DNA of 64,000 bases from Tsukamurella paurometabola. Its GTDB lineage: Bacteria; Actinomycetota; Actinomycetes; Mycobacteriales; Mycobacteriaceae. Location: NCBI RefSeq assembly GCF_900631615.1, contig NZ_LR131273.1, positions 806,001 to 870,000 on the forward strand, in the 5' to 3' direction. The notes under the pieces are model-generated. The model saw nothing but the letters and a program-made list of their open reading frames with translations, had not been told where the DNA came from and did not search any database. Positions 33,478 to 42,014 of this stretch are shown piece by piece. Made by a program: the position numbers and the translations under genes. The first letter of the stretch is position 1; each line of letters starts with the position of its first letter.

Positions 33478-34334
33478 AGGAGCTCGCCGCCGACGGCATT
33501 CCCGTGGCGGTGACGTGCCGGGTTCTCAAGCTCTCTCGTCCGCCGTACTACCGGTGGCTGACCGAGGCGGTCACCACGGCTGAACGAACCGAGGCCGTGC
33601 GGGCGAACGCGCTGTTCGATGCCCACCGTGATGACCCGGAGTTCGGGTATCGATTTCTCGCCGATGAGGCCGAAGCTGCTGGCCAGAGCATGAGTGCGCG
33701 GACGGCGTGGCGGATCTGCTCGGAGAACAGCTGGTGGTCAAGGTTCGGGAAGAAACGCGGCCGGAACGGGAAGAAACCCGGCCCGCCGGTGCACGACGAC
33801 CTCGTCGAACGCGACTTCACCGCCGAATCTCCGAACCAGTTGTGGCTCAGCGATATCACCGAGCATTGGACTGACGAGGGCAAGGTCTACCTTTGCGCGA
33901 TCAAGGACGCCTGCTCGGGGCGGATCGTCGGCTACAGTATCGACTCCCGCATGCAATCACGTCTCGCCGTCAGTGCGTTGAACAATGCGGTTGCCCGCCG
34001 TAGCCACGACGTCGCAGGTTGTATTGTGCACTCCGACAGAGGCTCTCAATTCCGGTCCCGCAAATTCGTGTCGGCGTTGAACCGACACCATCTGGTCGGA
34101 TCGATGGGCAGAGTCGGCGCCGCCGGCGACAACGCCGCGATGGAGTCGTTCTTCGCACTGCTGCAGCGCAACGTCCTCGACCGGCAGCGATGGAGCACCC
34201 GCGAGCAACTCCGGATCGCGATCGTCACCTGGATCGAACGGACCTACCACCGCCGGCGCCGCCAGGCCCGCCTCGGCCGGTTGACGCCGATCGAATACGA
34301 GGCGATCATCAACACAGCCGCATCAGCGGCATGA
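33474..34334 (+). CDS. IS3-family transposase OrfB (DDE catalytic half)
   Basis: 286 residues with a complete integrase core: Asp127 in LWLSDITEH, Asp188 in VHSDRGSQF and Glu224 in GDNAAMESFF, giving the D-D(35)E spacing. The C-terminus has the usual TYHRRRRQARLGRLTPIEYE. It may start at GTG 33474 but is probably made mainly as the OrfAB fusion by frameshifting. Confidence 0.95.
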   Translation: MKELAADGIPVAVTCRVLKLSRPPYYRWLTEAVTTAERTEAVRANALFDAHRDDPEFGYRFLADEAEAAGQSMSARTAWRICSENSWWSRFGKKRGRNGKKPGPPVHDDLVERDFTAESPNQLWLSDITEHWTDEGKVYLCAIKDACSGRIVGYSIDSRMQSRLAVSALNNAVARRSHDVAGCIVHSDRGSQFRSRKFVSALNRHHLVGSMGRVGAAGDNAAMESFFALLQRNVLDRQRWSTREQLRIAIVTWIERTYHRRRRQARLGRLTPIEYEAIINTAASAA

Positions 34335-34370
34335 CACCGTAACTGTCTCTATCGGTGCAGCAGTCCCGAG

Positions 34371-35075
34371 GGTCGTACTGAGTCGCCCTTGTAGGCGAGT
34401 TTGATTGTAGCATCGACCGGGTTTCCACCGGCGATTTGCTTTGCCCATTGCTCTTCAATTTTGTAGAAGGAGTTCTTTCCTGCCTGGTTGAGGCTTTCCT
34501 TCATTGCGGTGATGTTGATTCCTTCTCCGGGGCCGCCGAATCGGGTGCCCCAAAGGTGTCCGCCTTGGTCGCCTGGGAGGCGGTCTGCTCGACCTGAGAC
34601 CTTCTGCTGGTAGCCGTTGCGGTCGGATGGTTTGAGATCGGAGAGGAGCCCTCGGGTTTCGGTTACGCGCCCCTTGGAGTCTGTGTTGTAGATGAACTTT
34701 CCGCCGTCGACGATGTAGGTGGTGTCAGGCTTTGGCTTGTGAAGTTCCTTGGTCCAGTTGCCTGTGCCGCCAGAGGTTAGTTCGGCCACGTTGCGTCCTG
34801 ACTGGGCGGCTGCGTCTCGTGCCGCGTCGGCTGCATCGCCGGCCGCATCTGTTGCGGTCTTGCCGGCGGTTTGGGCGGCGTCGGAAGCTGCCTGCGTACC
34901 GGCACTTGTCGCATCGCCAGCAGCATCTGTCGCAGTCCTGCCTGCCGTGCTGGCTGCGTCACCTGCGGCGTCTGTCGCGGCTCGTCCGGCTGTTTGCGCC
35001 GCGTCGGAAGCGACCCGTGTACCGGTACTCGCGGCATCGCCAGCGGCGTCCGTCGCGGCCCTCCCCGCGGTGCTA
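34371..35075 (-). pseudogene. Toxin middle fragment: repeat stalk and nuclease domain
   Basis: Residues about 633-867 of the reconstructed toxin. It starts at the IS630 edge without a start codon, runs through the Ala-rich repeats and into the nuclease domain (GGHLWGTRFGGPGEGINITAM with the catalytic His). Read onward into IS3 it gains only GLLHR before a stop at 34349. A GTG at 34789 could in principle start a free nuclease-domain protein of 146 residues, so residual toxicity is conceivable. Confidence 0.8.
34829..35074 (-). repeat. Two 123-bp tandem repeats in the toxin stalk
   Basis: Units at 35074-34952 and 34951-34829, each encoding 41 residues built from ATDAAGDAA, ASDAAQTAG and STAG modules. 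A further partial unit lies on the far side of IS630 (about 36223-36300). The encoded stretch is Ala/Asp/Thr-rich and predicted helical. Confidence 0.85.
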
Positions 35076-36222
35076 GTGGCGCGTGTCGTTAATCATTGAA
35101 CAGTTTGGTGCCTGCGAGAATTGAGGCATGGCGAATCATCCTGCTCCGGCGTTGACGCTGCGCGATGGTGATCGGGAGGTGCTGGAGTCGTGGACCCGGT
35201 CCGCTTCGGTGCGGGCGTCCGCGGCCAAGCGGGCGCGGATCGTGTTGCTGGCCGCTGATGGTGAGTCGAATCAGCGGATCGCTGAGTTGGTCGATGCGAG
35301 CCGGACGACGGTGATCGCGTGGCGGGATCGGTATCTCGAGCGTGGCCTGGAGGGCCTGTCCGATCGGGTTCGGCCAGGCCGGCCGCGGGAGCTCGATCAG
35401 GATGCGATCATCGTCGCAACGCTCACGCCGCCGCCGAAAAGCCTTGGGGTGACGCATTGGTCGACGAGGCTGCTCGCCGCCCGGATCAAGGTGTCGCCGG
35501 CCGCGGTGGCGCGGGCGTGGCGCGCGTACGGGATCAAACCGTTCAAGGCCGAATCGTTCCGGTTCTCCACCGACCCCGAGCTGGTCGGCAAGGTCACCGA
35601 CATCTGCGGCCTGTACTTGAACCCGCCTCAGAACGCGATCGTGCTGTGCGTGGATGAGAAGTCGCAGATCCAAGCCCTGGATCGGACGGTGCCGATCCTG
35701 CCGACCCAGCCCGGGAAGGTCGAACGCCGCTCCCATGACTACTACCGGCACGGCACCACCACCTTGTTCGCCGCCCTCGACATCGCGACCGGCAAGGTCA
35801 CCGCCGCCCTCAAACCCAAGCACCGGCACCAGGAGTTCCTGGCGTTCCTGCGTCAGATCGAGCGGGCCTACCGCGACGTGCTCGACTCCGACGGCAACCC
35901 GGTCGAGCTGCACCTGGTGATGGACAACTACGCAGCTCACAAGCATGCGAACGTCAAGGCCTGGCTCGCCAAGCATCCCCGGATCGTCGTGCACTTCACC
36001 CCGACACACGCCTCCTGGATGAATCTCGTCGAGGCCTGGTTCGGGATCGTCGAACGACAGGCCATCCGGCGCGGCGTGTTCACCTCCGTCCAGGACCTCA
36101 ACGCCAAGATCCGGGCGTTCATCGACGGCTGGAACCCGAGAGCACAGCCGTTCGTCTGGACCAAGACCGCCGAGCAGATCCTCGAGAAGGCGAACCGTCC
36201 AACAACTTCAAACCCGCGCCAC
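35076..36222 (+). mobile_element. Complete IS630-family insertion sequence
   Basis: 1,147 bp bounded by GTGGCGCG and CGCGCCAC, flanked by TA on both sides (35074-35075, 36223-36224), the standard IS630 target duplication. Imperfect similarity of the ends continues inward for about 35 bases. One transposase gene. It inserted exactly at a boundary of the toxin repeat region. Confidence 0.94.
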
Positions 36223-36225
36223 TAG
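35128..36225 (+). CDS. IS630-family transposase
   Basis: 365-residue single-frame transposase. N-terminal helix-turn-helix region (ESNQRIAELVDASRTTVIAW, about 48-67), winged-helix linker, then DDE domain with Asp176 (LCVDEKSQIQ), Asp266 (VMDNYAAHK) and Glu302 (WMNLVEAWFGIVERQ), spacing D(35)E. ATG at 35128. Its TAG stop at 36223-36225 is made of the duplicated target TA plus the next host base, so termination depends on the insertion site. Confidence 0.95.
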   Translation: MANHPAPALTLRDGDREVLESWTRSASVRASAAKRARIVLLAADGESNQRIAELVDASRTTVIAWRDRYLERGLEGLSDRVRPGRPRELDQDAIIVATLTPPPKSLGVTHWSTRLLAARIKVSPAAVARAWRAYGIKPFKAESFRFSTDPELVGKVTDICGLYLNPPQNAIVLCVDEKSQIQALDRTVPILPTQPGKVERRSHDYYRHGTTTLFAALDIATGKVTAALKPKHRHQEFLAFLRQIERAYRDVLDSDGNPVELHLVMDNYAAHKHANVKAWLAKHPRIVVHFTPTHASWMNLVEAWFGIVERQAIRRGVFTSVQDLNAKIRAFIDGWNPRAQPFVWTKTAEQILEKANRPTTSNPRH

Positions 36226-38119
36226 CAGCATCACCTGCAGCATCCGTCGCGGTCTTACCTGCAGTGCTGGCTACGTCTCCAGCCGCTTCTGCTGCTTTGC
36301 CTGTTGTCTTAGCCGTGGCTTGGGCGGCTTCTTCGGCACCCTTGGCAACCTTGCCAGCCGTAGAGGCAGCCTTCCCTGCTCCCTTGGTGGGGTCGACGAT
36401 TGTCTGGAGGACATTGCCGACGACCTTGCCGGAGGCGTACGCAGTGTCGCCGCGGTCGAAGTCATCCTTGGCGATGAAGGCGTTGCCAACGGCTTTCCAG
36501 GAGTCGGCGACCCCGGGGCCGCCTTCTTCGCCCAGGCCGACGAGTGGGGCCATGCCCTTGGCAGTGTCGACGGGGTGGGCGACCATCTGGCCGACGCCTT
36601 CGGCGGTGTCGAGCACGCTGCGGCCGACGCCGGCACCGAAGTTCTTCACACCGCTGCCAACGCTCTTAACCTTGTCCCAGAACGGATCGGCGATGATCGG
36701 GTATACGTTGTCCGGCCCGGGCTCGATGTGCTGGACCATCTCGTCGCCCTCGATGTCGTACCAGGTGGGTACCTCCTTGCCGTTGGCGTCGTAGGCCCAA
36801 GGGGCGTTGAACTGGCCGACCTGCTCGCCATTGCGGTCGAAGACGGAGATGGAGCCGTCATCGTTCTTGACCGAGCGGCCGCCTTCGGGGGGGTTGAGCG
36901 GGAATCGGTACTGCTTGGGAGCGTCCTGGTTCTTCATCAGGATCAGCTTCTGGTAGTCCCCATCTTCCTTGGGGACAGTGATGATGTCGTAGCTCGGGTC
37001 AGCACTGGTGCCGTCCGGGTTGAGCTTGAGGCCCGCCATTCGGGCCATCTCTTCCGGGCTGCGGCCGGCGCTGCCTCCGGGCTGCGCCTGGTCCCACAGC
37101 TTCCACGCCTGATCGGCGGTGGGCTTGGAACCGCCGCTGGTGTTGCGGCGACGGCCGGCCATGACACCGGTCGCTTCGGCGACGAGGTAGGACCACGACG
37201 GTGCACCGTCCTTGTTCTCACCGTCCCCGTCGGGACCGCTGCCGCCTTCCGCGCCGGGCGCACCGGGTCCACCGTTGCCCCCACCGGGGGCGCCGCCGTT
37301 GCCGGCGGCGCCGGGAGCGGGGCACTGCGACTGGGTCTGCGTGACGGTCACCGTCGACTGAGAAGGCTGTCCGGACTGTGTCGGCTGGCCGGTCTGCTGC
37401 TGGCCTGTCTGGTCGGGGCGTCCGGGTGCGGTCGTGCGGACCGGGTTCTGCTGTCCGGTCTGCTGGCCCTGGCCGGGCTGCTGGCCCTGGCCGGTCGGGT
37501 TACCCGGAATGTTCGGCGCCTGCCCACCCGGGCTACCGAAGTCCGGGGTCTGGGCCTGGATGTTTCCGCCGTCGTTGCCGCCGCTGCCGGCGGGTGAGGT
37601 GGCGATGCCGTTGTTGTCCTGACCGCTGCCCTGACTCCCCTGCTGCCCACCGGGAGCGGTGGTCTGCTGCGCGGGCGGGGTGATCGTCAGCTCCGGGCCG
37701 GGGCCGGGGCCACAGGTCGCCGGCCCACCACCGGGGCACGGCGCCGCCGACGCGACACCGGCGCCGGGCCCGGTCGCGGCGAAGCCCATCATTCCGACCG
37801 CCACCACGATCCCGGCCACGGCGGCGGCCGCGCGCACCTGCTCCGGTGCGGGTGCACCGACACCGGCGGAGCGAAGCTTGCTCAGCCCGGTGAAGAAGAT
37901 CCGGCCGACGATCACCATGATCAGCCAGAAGGTCAGGAACACCACGGGCACCGGGGTGAACCGGGGTGCCTCGATGGAGAACATCACCCCACCGAACATC
38001 CCGGCCAACCCGATCACTGTCAGGAACGCACCCTGAAGACGCTGCTGGGCCACCGACCCGCCGGCGTCTCCGGCCGAGCCCGAGGCGTGGACCGGATTGC
38101 CCCTCGCGTGCGCTGCCAT
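36223..38119 (-). pseudogene. Toxin N-terminal fragment
   Basis: Codes for residues 1-632 of the reconstructed toxin and, as it stands, reads a further 34 codons into IS630 before stopping at 36119. The fragment could still be translated: it keeps the start, the membrane segments, the Gln/Pro/Gly linker (PGQGQQTGQQNPVRT) and the conserved YDIEGDEMVQHIEPG domain, but lacks the nuclease. Confidence 0.85.
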
Positions 38120-38417
38120 AGATCTCACTCACCTTCATTTCGAACAAGCCCCTCGTCGACCCTGAGGTCAGATCGAGGCGGTACGCCCGGCAGCGCGTCG
38201 ATGAATCCCAGTCCGCCAGCGAACCGCAACCGAGTCAATCGGGGTGCCGTACGTCGAACGCACATAACCCCAGTTCAGACGGCATATGAACGCGACGCAT
38301 ATAGGGCTCTCGTTGAACGCTCATGGCCGTCTCGGCGGCGTACAGCGACCCGCTATACGCCCAGGTCGGTATGGAGAACGGCTTCCGACGTAGGCTGACC
38401 ACTCTCCCGCCGGGTCG
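38120..38417 (-). promoter_or_regulatory. Upstream region of the toxin gene
   Basis: Nearly 300 bases between the HTH-TM gene and the toxin. AAGGTGAG precedes the toxin ATG. I see no convincing gene; small open frames here have no ribosome-binding site or typical codon use. A promoter for the toxin is expected here but not located. Confidence 0.4.
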
Positions 38418-39431
38418 TCATCCCGCCATCACCCCGAGCGCGATCCCGAGGCCGAGCACCATGACTGCCAGCGCCACGATGACGCCCATGACGATCTGAT
38501 GGGTGCGCAGTTCCGACAGGGCCGCCGACTGCGACGCGGTCCAGAACTCGATCGCGCTTTCCGGCACCTGCGACGCCGCCGCTCCACCGAATCGGAAATC
38601 GGGATCCGCGTTGCCGTTGCCGACGGGCACGCCCGTCGACGAGAGCGCGATCAACGCATCCGCCGTCAGTACCAGCCTGGTGTGGTCGTACAGCCACACA
38701 CGGGGGCGACCGGCGGAGGTCCACCGTTGCGCGTCGTGCTCCAGCCCGGTTCTGGCGATCAACGTCGGATAGGAGTCGGCCACCCACCTCGCCAGACGTG
38801 GCCAGGCATCGATCAGCGCCACGTCGACCAGGGCAACGCGCCCGACCTCGAAACCGCCGTCCGCCATCCGCAGCACCGGCTCGACGAGGACGCCGAGATC
38901 GATCAGTTCCGACGTCACCGTTCGCGCGCCGTCATCGCCCGATGAGGTGGGGGCCCACGCCCGCGTCGTGACAGCCCCGTCGACGGAGATCTCGAGACAG
39001 TCGAGAAGCATGGTTCGCACCGCCTCGACGGTCAGGTCGTCGGACGCCCCCACCCACTTCTCGGCCGACGCGGCGATCTGACCGACTGCGGGCGTCTTCG
39101 CCTCTGCGCCGATGGTGGTATCGAACAGGGACTGCCACTGCCGTACTGTGAGCACAGTCGCGCCGCCCTCGGGGCCGGTGCTGTTCCGACGAAGCCGATG
39201 CGCGCGGTCAGTCAGCAGGACCAATAGTGGCTCGATCGTCGAGAAGTCGGTCGGAAAATGTCGTCCCGTGCGCCAGTGCGAGATCGTGCCGTTACTGACC
39301 CCCGTCAGTCGCGCGACCTCCGCGACCGTCGGCGACCCCGCAGCGACGAACAGCCGACGCAGGGAGGCCGCGAAGAAGGCGGCGTCGCCGTTACCGGATG
39401 TTCCTCCGTTCGCGGGTGATCTCGCCACCAC
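38418..39431 (-). CDS. HTH protein with C-terminal membrane helix
   Basis: 337 residues, not assigned to a named family. XRE-like helix-turn-helix at about 33-57 (SPTVAEVARLTGVSNGTISHWRTGRHFP), a long middle domain, and one C-terminal membrane helix (about 314-336, QIVMGVIVALAVMVLGLGIA). This layout places the DNA-binding domain in the cytoplasm and almost nothing outside, so it could be a membrane-tethered regulator or a structural DNA-membrane link. GTG start at 39431 (or 39428). Seven bases downstream of the next small membrane gene, so one operon with it and probably the porin. Confidence 0.78.
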   Translation of the reverse strand: MVARSPANGGTSGNGDAAFFAASLRRLFVAAGSPTVAEVARLTGVSNGTISHWRTGRHFPTDFSTIEPLLVLLTDRAHRLRRNSTGPEGGATVLTVRQWQSLFDTTIGAEAKTPAVGQIAASAEKWVGASDDLTVEAVRTMLLDCLEISVDGAVTTRAWAPTSSGDDGARTVTSELIDLGVLVEPVLRMADGGFEVGRVALVDVALIDAWPRLARWVADSYPTLIARTGLEHDAQRWTSAGRPRVWLYDHTRLVLTADALIALSSTGVPVGNGNADPDFRFGGAAASQVPESAIEFWTASQSAALSELRTHQIVMGVIVALAVMVLGLGIALGVMAG

Positions 39432-39438
39432 AGCGAAC

Positions 39439-39768
39439 CTAACTGCGGCCGTTACGAACCGCCGCCCAGATCGCCGAGAATCCCCCGACGACGAGCTGGC
39501 TCGCGATCAGCATCACCAGGACGAACGCCACGAACACGGCGGGCATCGTCCACCGTTGCCCCCACTCACCGAGATGCTCGACCGCGAAGCCACATCCCAC
39601 CAGCATCGCGAGCCCGATCACGAAACCGAGTGCCTTGAACGCCAGCGTGCGCAGCGCTTCGGCATCCCCGGTACTTGCTGCAGAGTGCTGCGGGTCGTGC
39701 TGCACCGCGGAATATTGTCCTCGCTGCATCGGAACCTGTTGCGTGTCCGCCGAGTTGGCGTCAGTCAT
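39439..39768 (-). CDS. Small membrane protein with two helices
   Basis: 109 residues, unrecognised. A polar, Gln-rich N-terminus of about 45 residues, then two membrane helices (AFKALGFVIGLAMLVGCGFA and PAVFVAFVLVMLIASQLVV). ATG at 39768 follows GGAGGGG. Lies between the porin gene (46 bases upstream) and the HTH-TM gene (7 bases downstream). Confidence 0.78.
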   Translation of the reverse strand: MTDANSADTQQVPMQRGQYSAVQHDPQHSAASTGDAEALRTLAFKALGFVIGLAMLVGCGFAVEHLGEWGQRWTMPAVFVAFVLVMLIASQLVVGGFSAIWAAVRNGRS

Positions 39769-39814
39769 TGCGATCCACCCCTCCACAAGGAATCAGTCGT
39801 CGTCACGATGCGCA

Positions 39815-40609
39815 CTACGGGCGGGTGATGAAGATCGGCTTGCCGTACGTCGTGATCGAATCGTCGGTCCGGTCGGTCTGCAGCGCGATCGTCGCGTACG
39901 AGCGGACCTGAACACCGCCGATGCAGTTGTCCACCGCCACCCGGACCTCACGCGTGTAGGTGGCCGCATCCGGGCCCTCGAGACTCTTCTTGGCGTACGG
40001 AATATCCTTGGTCGTTCCCGGCTTCAGTACGCCCGAGATCGATCCGGTCTCGGTGAGGGTGTCGCCGATCGTGGCCGAGATCCCCGGCGTCACACCGGCC
40101 GACACACTACCGCCACCGCTGCCGCCGGTCGTGCCGCCCTGCCCCGTCGCGGTTCCAGTGAGATTCGCTGTCACCGACGGGGTCACCCCCACGTTGGTCG
40201 CATTCGAGATGCTGCCGCCCACGGTCAAGCTGTCCGCAGTGACGGCGCAGCCCACCTGCAGCCCTGTGGTCAGAACGGCCGACTTCACCTTCGACTTCGG
40301 CTTCTTCGTGGGATCGGCGACCGAGACTGTGGCCTCACCTCCGATGGTCGAGAAAGCTTCGAACGACTGCGGCGAGCGGTTCAGTGGGGGAACGGAACGC
40401 AACGCTTCCATCGTCTTTGTGACCACCACCTTCCAGCCATCGCGCGTGACCACGGTGCGCGAACTGTCGGCGAACTGATCGTCGGCTTTGGGTTTGGTCT
40501 CACCCGAGGGCTTCGGGGCCGGCGCGGCGTTCGCGATCGGGGCAACCGTCAGCGTCGCAGCGATGACGACGGTGAGACCTGCAAGCGCATGCGTTGTGCG
40601 AGAAGACAT
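39815..40609 (-). CDS. MspA-family outer-membrane porin
   Basis: 264-residue exported protein with a signal peptide (ALAGLTVVIAATLTVAPIA, cleavage near ANAAP). The rest follows the MspA pattern: DGWKVVVTKTMEALRSVPPLNR, GLQVGC with SISNATNVGVTPSVT, GVTPGISATIGDTLTETGSISG, and the C-terminal YATIALQTDRTDDSITTYGKP that mirrors the end of mycobacterial MspA. MspA forms octameric pores through the mycolate outer membrane. The rim segment holds a Gly/Ser/Thr-rich stretch (GQGGTTGGSGGG). ATG at 40609 follows AGGAG at seven bases. Confidence 0.85.
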   Translation of the reverse strand: MSSRTTHALAGLTVVIAATLTVAPIANAAPAPKPSGETKPKADDQFADSSRTVVTRDGWKVVVTKTMEALRSVPPLNRSPQSFEAFSTIGGEATVSVADPTKKPKSKVKSAVLTTGLQVGCAVTADSLTVGGSISNATNVGVTPSVTANLTGTATGQGGTTGGSGGGSVSAGVTPGISATIGDTLTETGSISGVLKPGTTKDIPYAKKSLEGPDAATYTREVRVAVDNCIGGVQVRSYATIALQTDRTDDSITTYGKPIFITRP

Positions 40610-41096
40610 AGAGATACTCCTGTTGTGGTGACGCGGCAGTTCACGCCCTCCCTGCCACCGGCACGAGCGCGTCTCGGTGAGAGCGGGCTCGACGTCGACG
40701 CGAGGGCGCGGGTCGTCTTCCGCAAGCCGGCAACGCACGGGCTACCGGCACCGGGCCTCGCCTCCCGCAGGGCCCGGGCGGGGTATGCGCGTTTCAACCT
40801 CGGCGACACCTCGCGTACTAGCTGCGCCGCGTTGAAACTTGCTTTACCTAAGAGGAAGATTAGAGCAGTCTGTCTTGAATCGCAACTAGTGCATCTATGT
40901 CATCTTGTCGAATACTCGATTTCGTCCTGTGCGCAGGGCCGACGGGTTCCGAGGATCTCCGACGATAGGGCCGACGACGTCGCGCACGGAACCCGCTTCA
41001 CGCATCCGTCACACGATCTCCACACCGGTACCATCCGCCCTGGGAGTCGGCCCTGAGACGATCAGCCTCGGCCGGTCCACCACGTAGTCTGACCGC
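40610..41096. promoter_or_regulatory. Porin/HIT intergenic region
   Basis: About 490 bases with no supported gene. It contains the upstream region of the porin and, at 40830-40920, an AT-rich patch unusual for this genome (CTTTACCTAAGAGGAAGATTAG and onward), where a promoter is likely. The right end holds the start region of the HIT gene. The compositional change near 40950 probably marks the island boundary. Confidence 0.4.
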
Positions 41097-41516
41097 GTGC
41101 AGAGCTGCAACTTCTGCGCGATCGTCGCGGGTGAGGCGCCCGCGGCGATCGTCGCCGAGACCGACGAGCTGATCGCCTTCCTCGACGTCCGCCCCGTCAG
41201 CGAGGGCCACACCCTCGTGGTCCCGAAGCGGCACGCGGCGCGTCTGGCGGACCTCCCCGCCGAGGACGGCACCCGGATGTTCGCGCTCGGGCACCGTCTG
41301 GCCCGGGCGGCGCGCGCCGGCGAGCTCGGGGCCGATGGCGTGAACCTCGTCGTCAACGACGGCCGCGCGGCCTTCCAGACCGTCGATCACGTGCACCTGC
41401 ACGTGATCCCGCGCTTCGCGGGCGACAAACGCGCCCTGCTCGGCCGGTTCCTCCGCCGCGGGCCCCGCACGTCCGACGGTGCCGCTCTCCTCCTCCGCGC
41501 GGCCCTGCCGGACTGA
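41097..41516 (+). CDS. HIT family nucleotide hydrolase
   Basis: 139 residues with the N-terminal CNFCAIVAGEAPAAIVAE, a GHTLVVPKRH segment and the histidine triad VDHVHLHVIPRF (about 98-109), where the middle His attacks the nucleotide alpha phosphate. Substrate not predictable. GTG start at 41097. Confidence 0.92.
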   Translation: MQSCNFCAIVAGEAPAAIVAETDELIAFLDVRPVSEGHTLVVPKRHAARLADLPAEDGTRMFALGHRLARAARAGELGADGVNLVVNDGRAAFQTVDHVHLHVIPRFAGDKRALLGRFLRRGPRTSDGAALLLRAALPD

Positions 41517-41547
41517 CACCGGGCGGCGCCGCGCGTATCGTGCTCGC

Positions 41548-41997
41548 ATGGACGTCGATGTGGTGGTCGAGCGCGTGATTCCCGTTGCGCGCGAGCGGGT
41601 CGCGGAGTTCGCGGGCGACCCGTCGAACGCCCCGCGCTGGTACGCGAACATCCGGTCCGTGGCGTGGCGGACGGAGCCGCCGGTACGGATCGGCTCGCGG
41701 ATGGACTTCGAGGCCCGGTTCCTGGGGCGGCCGCTGGCGTACACCTACGAGGTGACCGAGCTCGTCGCGGACGAGCGGATGGTCATGCGCACCGCCGACG
41801 GCCCCTTCCCCATGGAGACCACGTACACCTGGGAGTCCGTGCCCGGCGGCACGCTCATGCGCCTGCGGAACCGCGGCACGCCGAGCGGATTCGCGCGCAT
41901 GGCCGCTCCGGTCATGGCCCGAGCGATGCGGTCCGCGATGACGAAGGACCTCGACCTCCTGAGCCGGCTCCTGTCCGACGCCGCCCCGCAGCCCTGA
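41548..41997 (+). CDS. SRPBCC family protein
   Basis: 149 residues in the START/SRPBCC fold (VVVERVIPVARERVAEFAGDPSNAPRWYANI, GSRMDFEARFLGRPLAYTYEVTEL, LMRLRNRG). These bind hydrophobic ligands; function unknown. ATG at 41548. The stop codon is inside a hairpin shared with the convergent VOC gene. Confidence 0.88.
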   Translation: MDVDVVVERVIPVARERVAEFAGDPSNAPRWYANIRSVAWRTEPPVRIGSRMDFEARFLGRPLAYTYEVTELVADERMVMRTADGPFPMETTYTWESVPGGTLMRLRNRGTPSGFARMAAPVMARAMRSAMTKDLDLLSRLLSDAAPQP

Positions 41998-42014
41998 GGG
42001 CATGTGTCCCTCAG
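41994..42014. terminator. Compact bidirectional hairpin over two stop codons
   Basis: CTGAGGG at 41994-42000 pairs with CCCTCAG at 42008-42014, loop CATGTGT. Both TGA stops (41995-41997 and complement of 42011-42013) lie in the stem. Confidence 0.6.

Larger units (their letters stand above)
33099..34367 (+). mobile_element. Complete IS3-family insertion sequence
   Basis: 1,269 bp with terminal inverted repeats GGGACTGCTGCACCGATA (33099-33116 and 34350-34367), flanked by the 3-bp target duplication GAG (33096-33098 and 34368-34370). It carries orfA and orfB in the usual overlapping arrangement and looks intact and recent. It inserted in the toxin gene 21 codons before its stop. Confidence 0.96.
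33032..38119 (-). pseudogene. Polymorphic toxin with C-terminal nuclease, split by two insertion sequences
   Basis: One ancestral gene, now in three pieces (38119-36223, 35075-34371, 33098-33032). Removing IS630 (35076-36222) with one TA copy and IS3 (33099-34367) with one GAG copy gives 2,667 bases, an exact 889 codons in a single frame ending in TAG. Reconstructed architecture: membrane segments at about 20-65 and 80-105; a Pro/Gly/Gln/Thr linker (about 110-270); a conserved domain of unknown function (about 275-470, with PTWYDIEGDEMVQHIEPGP); a helical Ala-rich stalk (about 540-725); and a nuclease domain with DQGGHLWGTRFGGPGEGINI and SLNQAGKNSFYKIEEQW. The nuclease matches the DNA/RNA non-specific endonuclease (YeeF C-terminal) pattern. 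ATG at 38119 follows AAGGTGAG. Confidence 0.85.

Noticed and set aside
34749-35099. Ala/Val-rich plus-strand frame over the toxin repeats
   Set aside because: It is the mirror of the repeat region; the minus frame joins the nuclease and N-terminal parts exactly.
40832-40862. Possible IdeR/DtxR iron box in the porin upstream region
   Set aside because: Only a partial match to the 19-bp consensus (about 12 positions) and far from any start; not enough to call.
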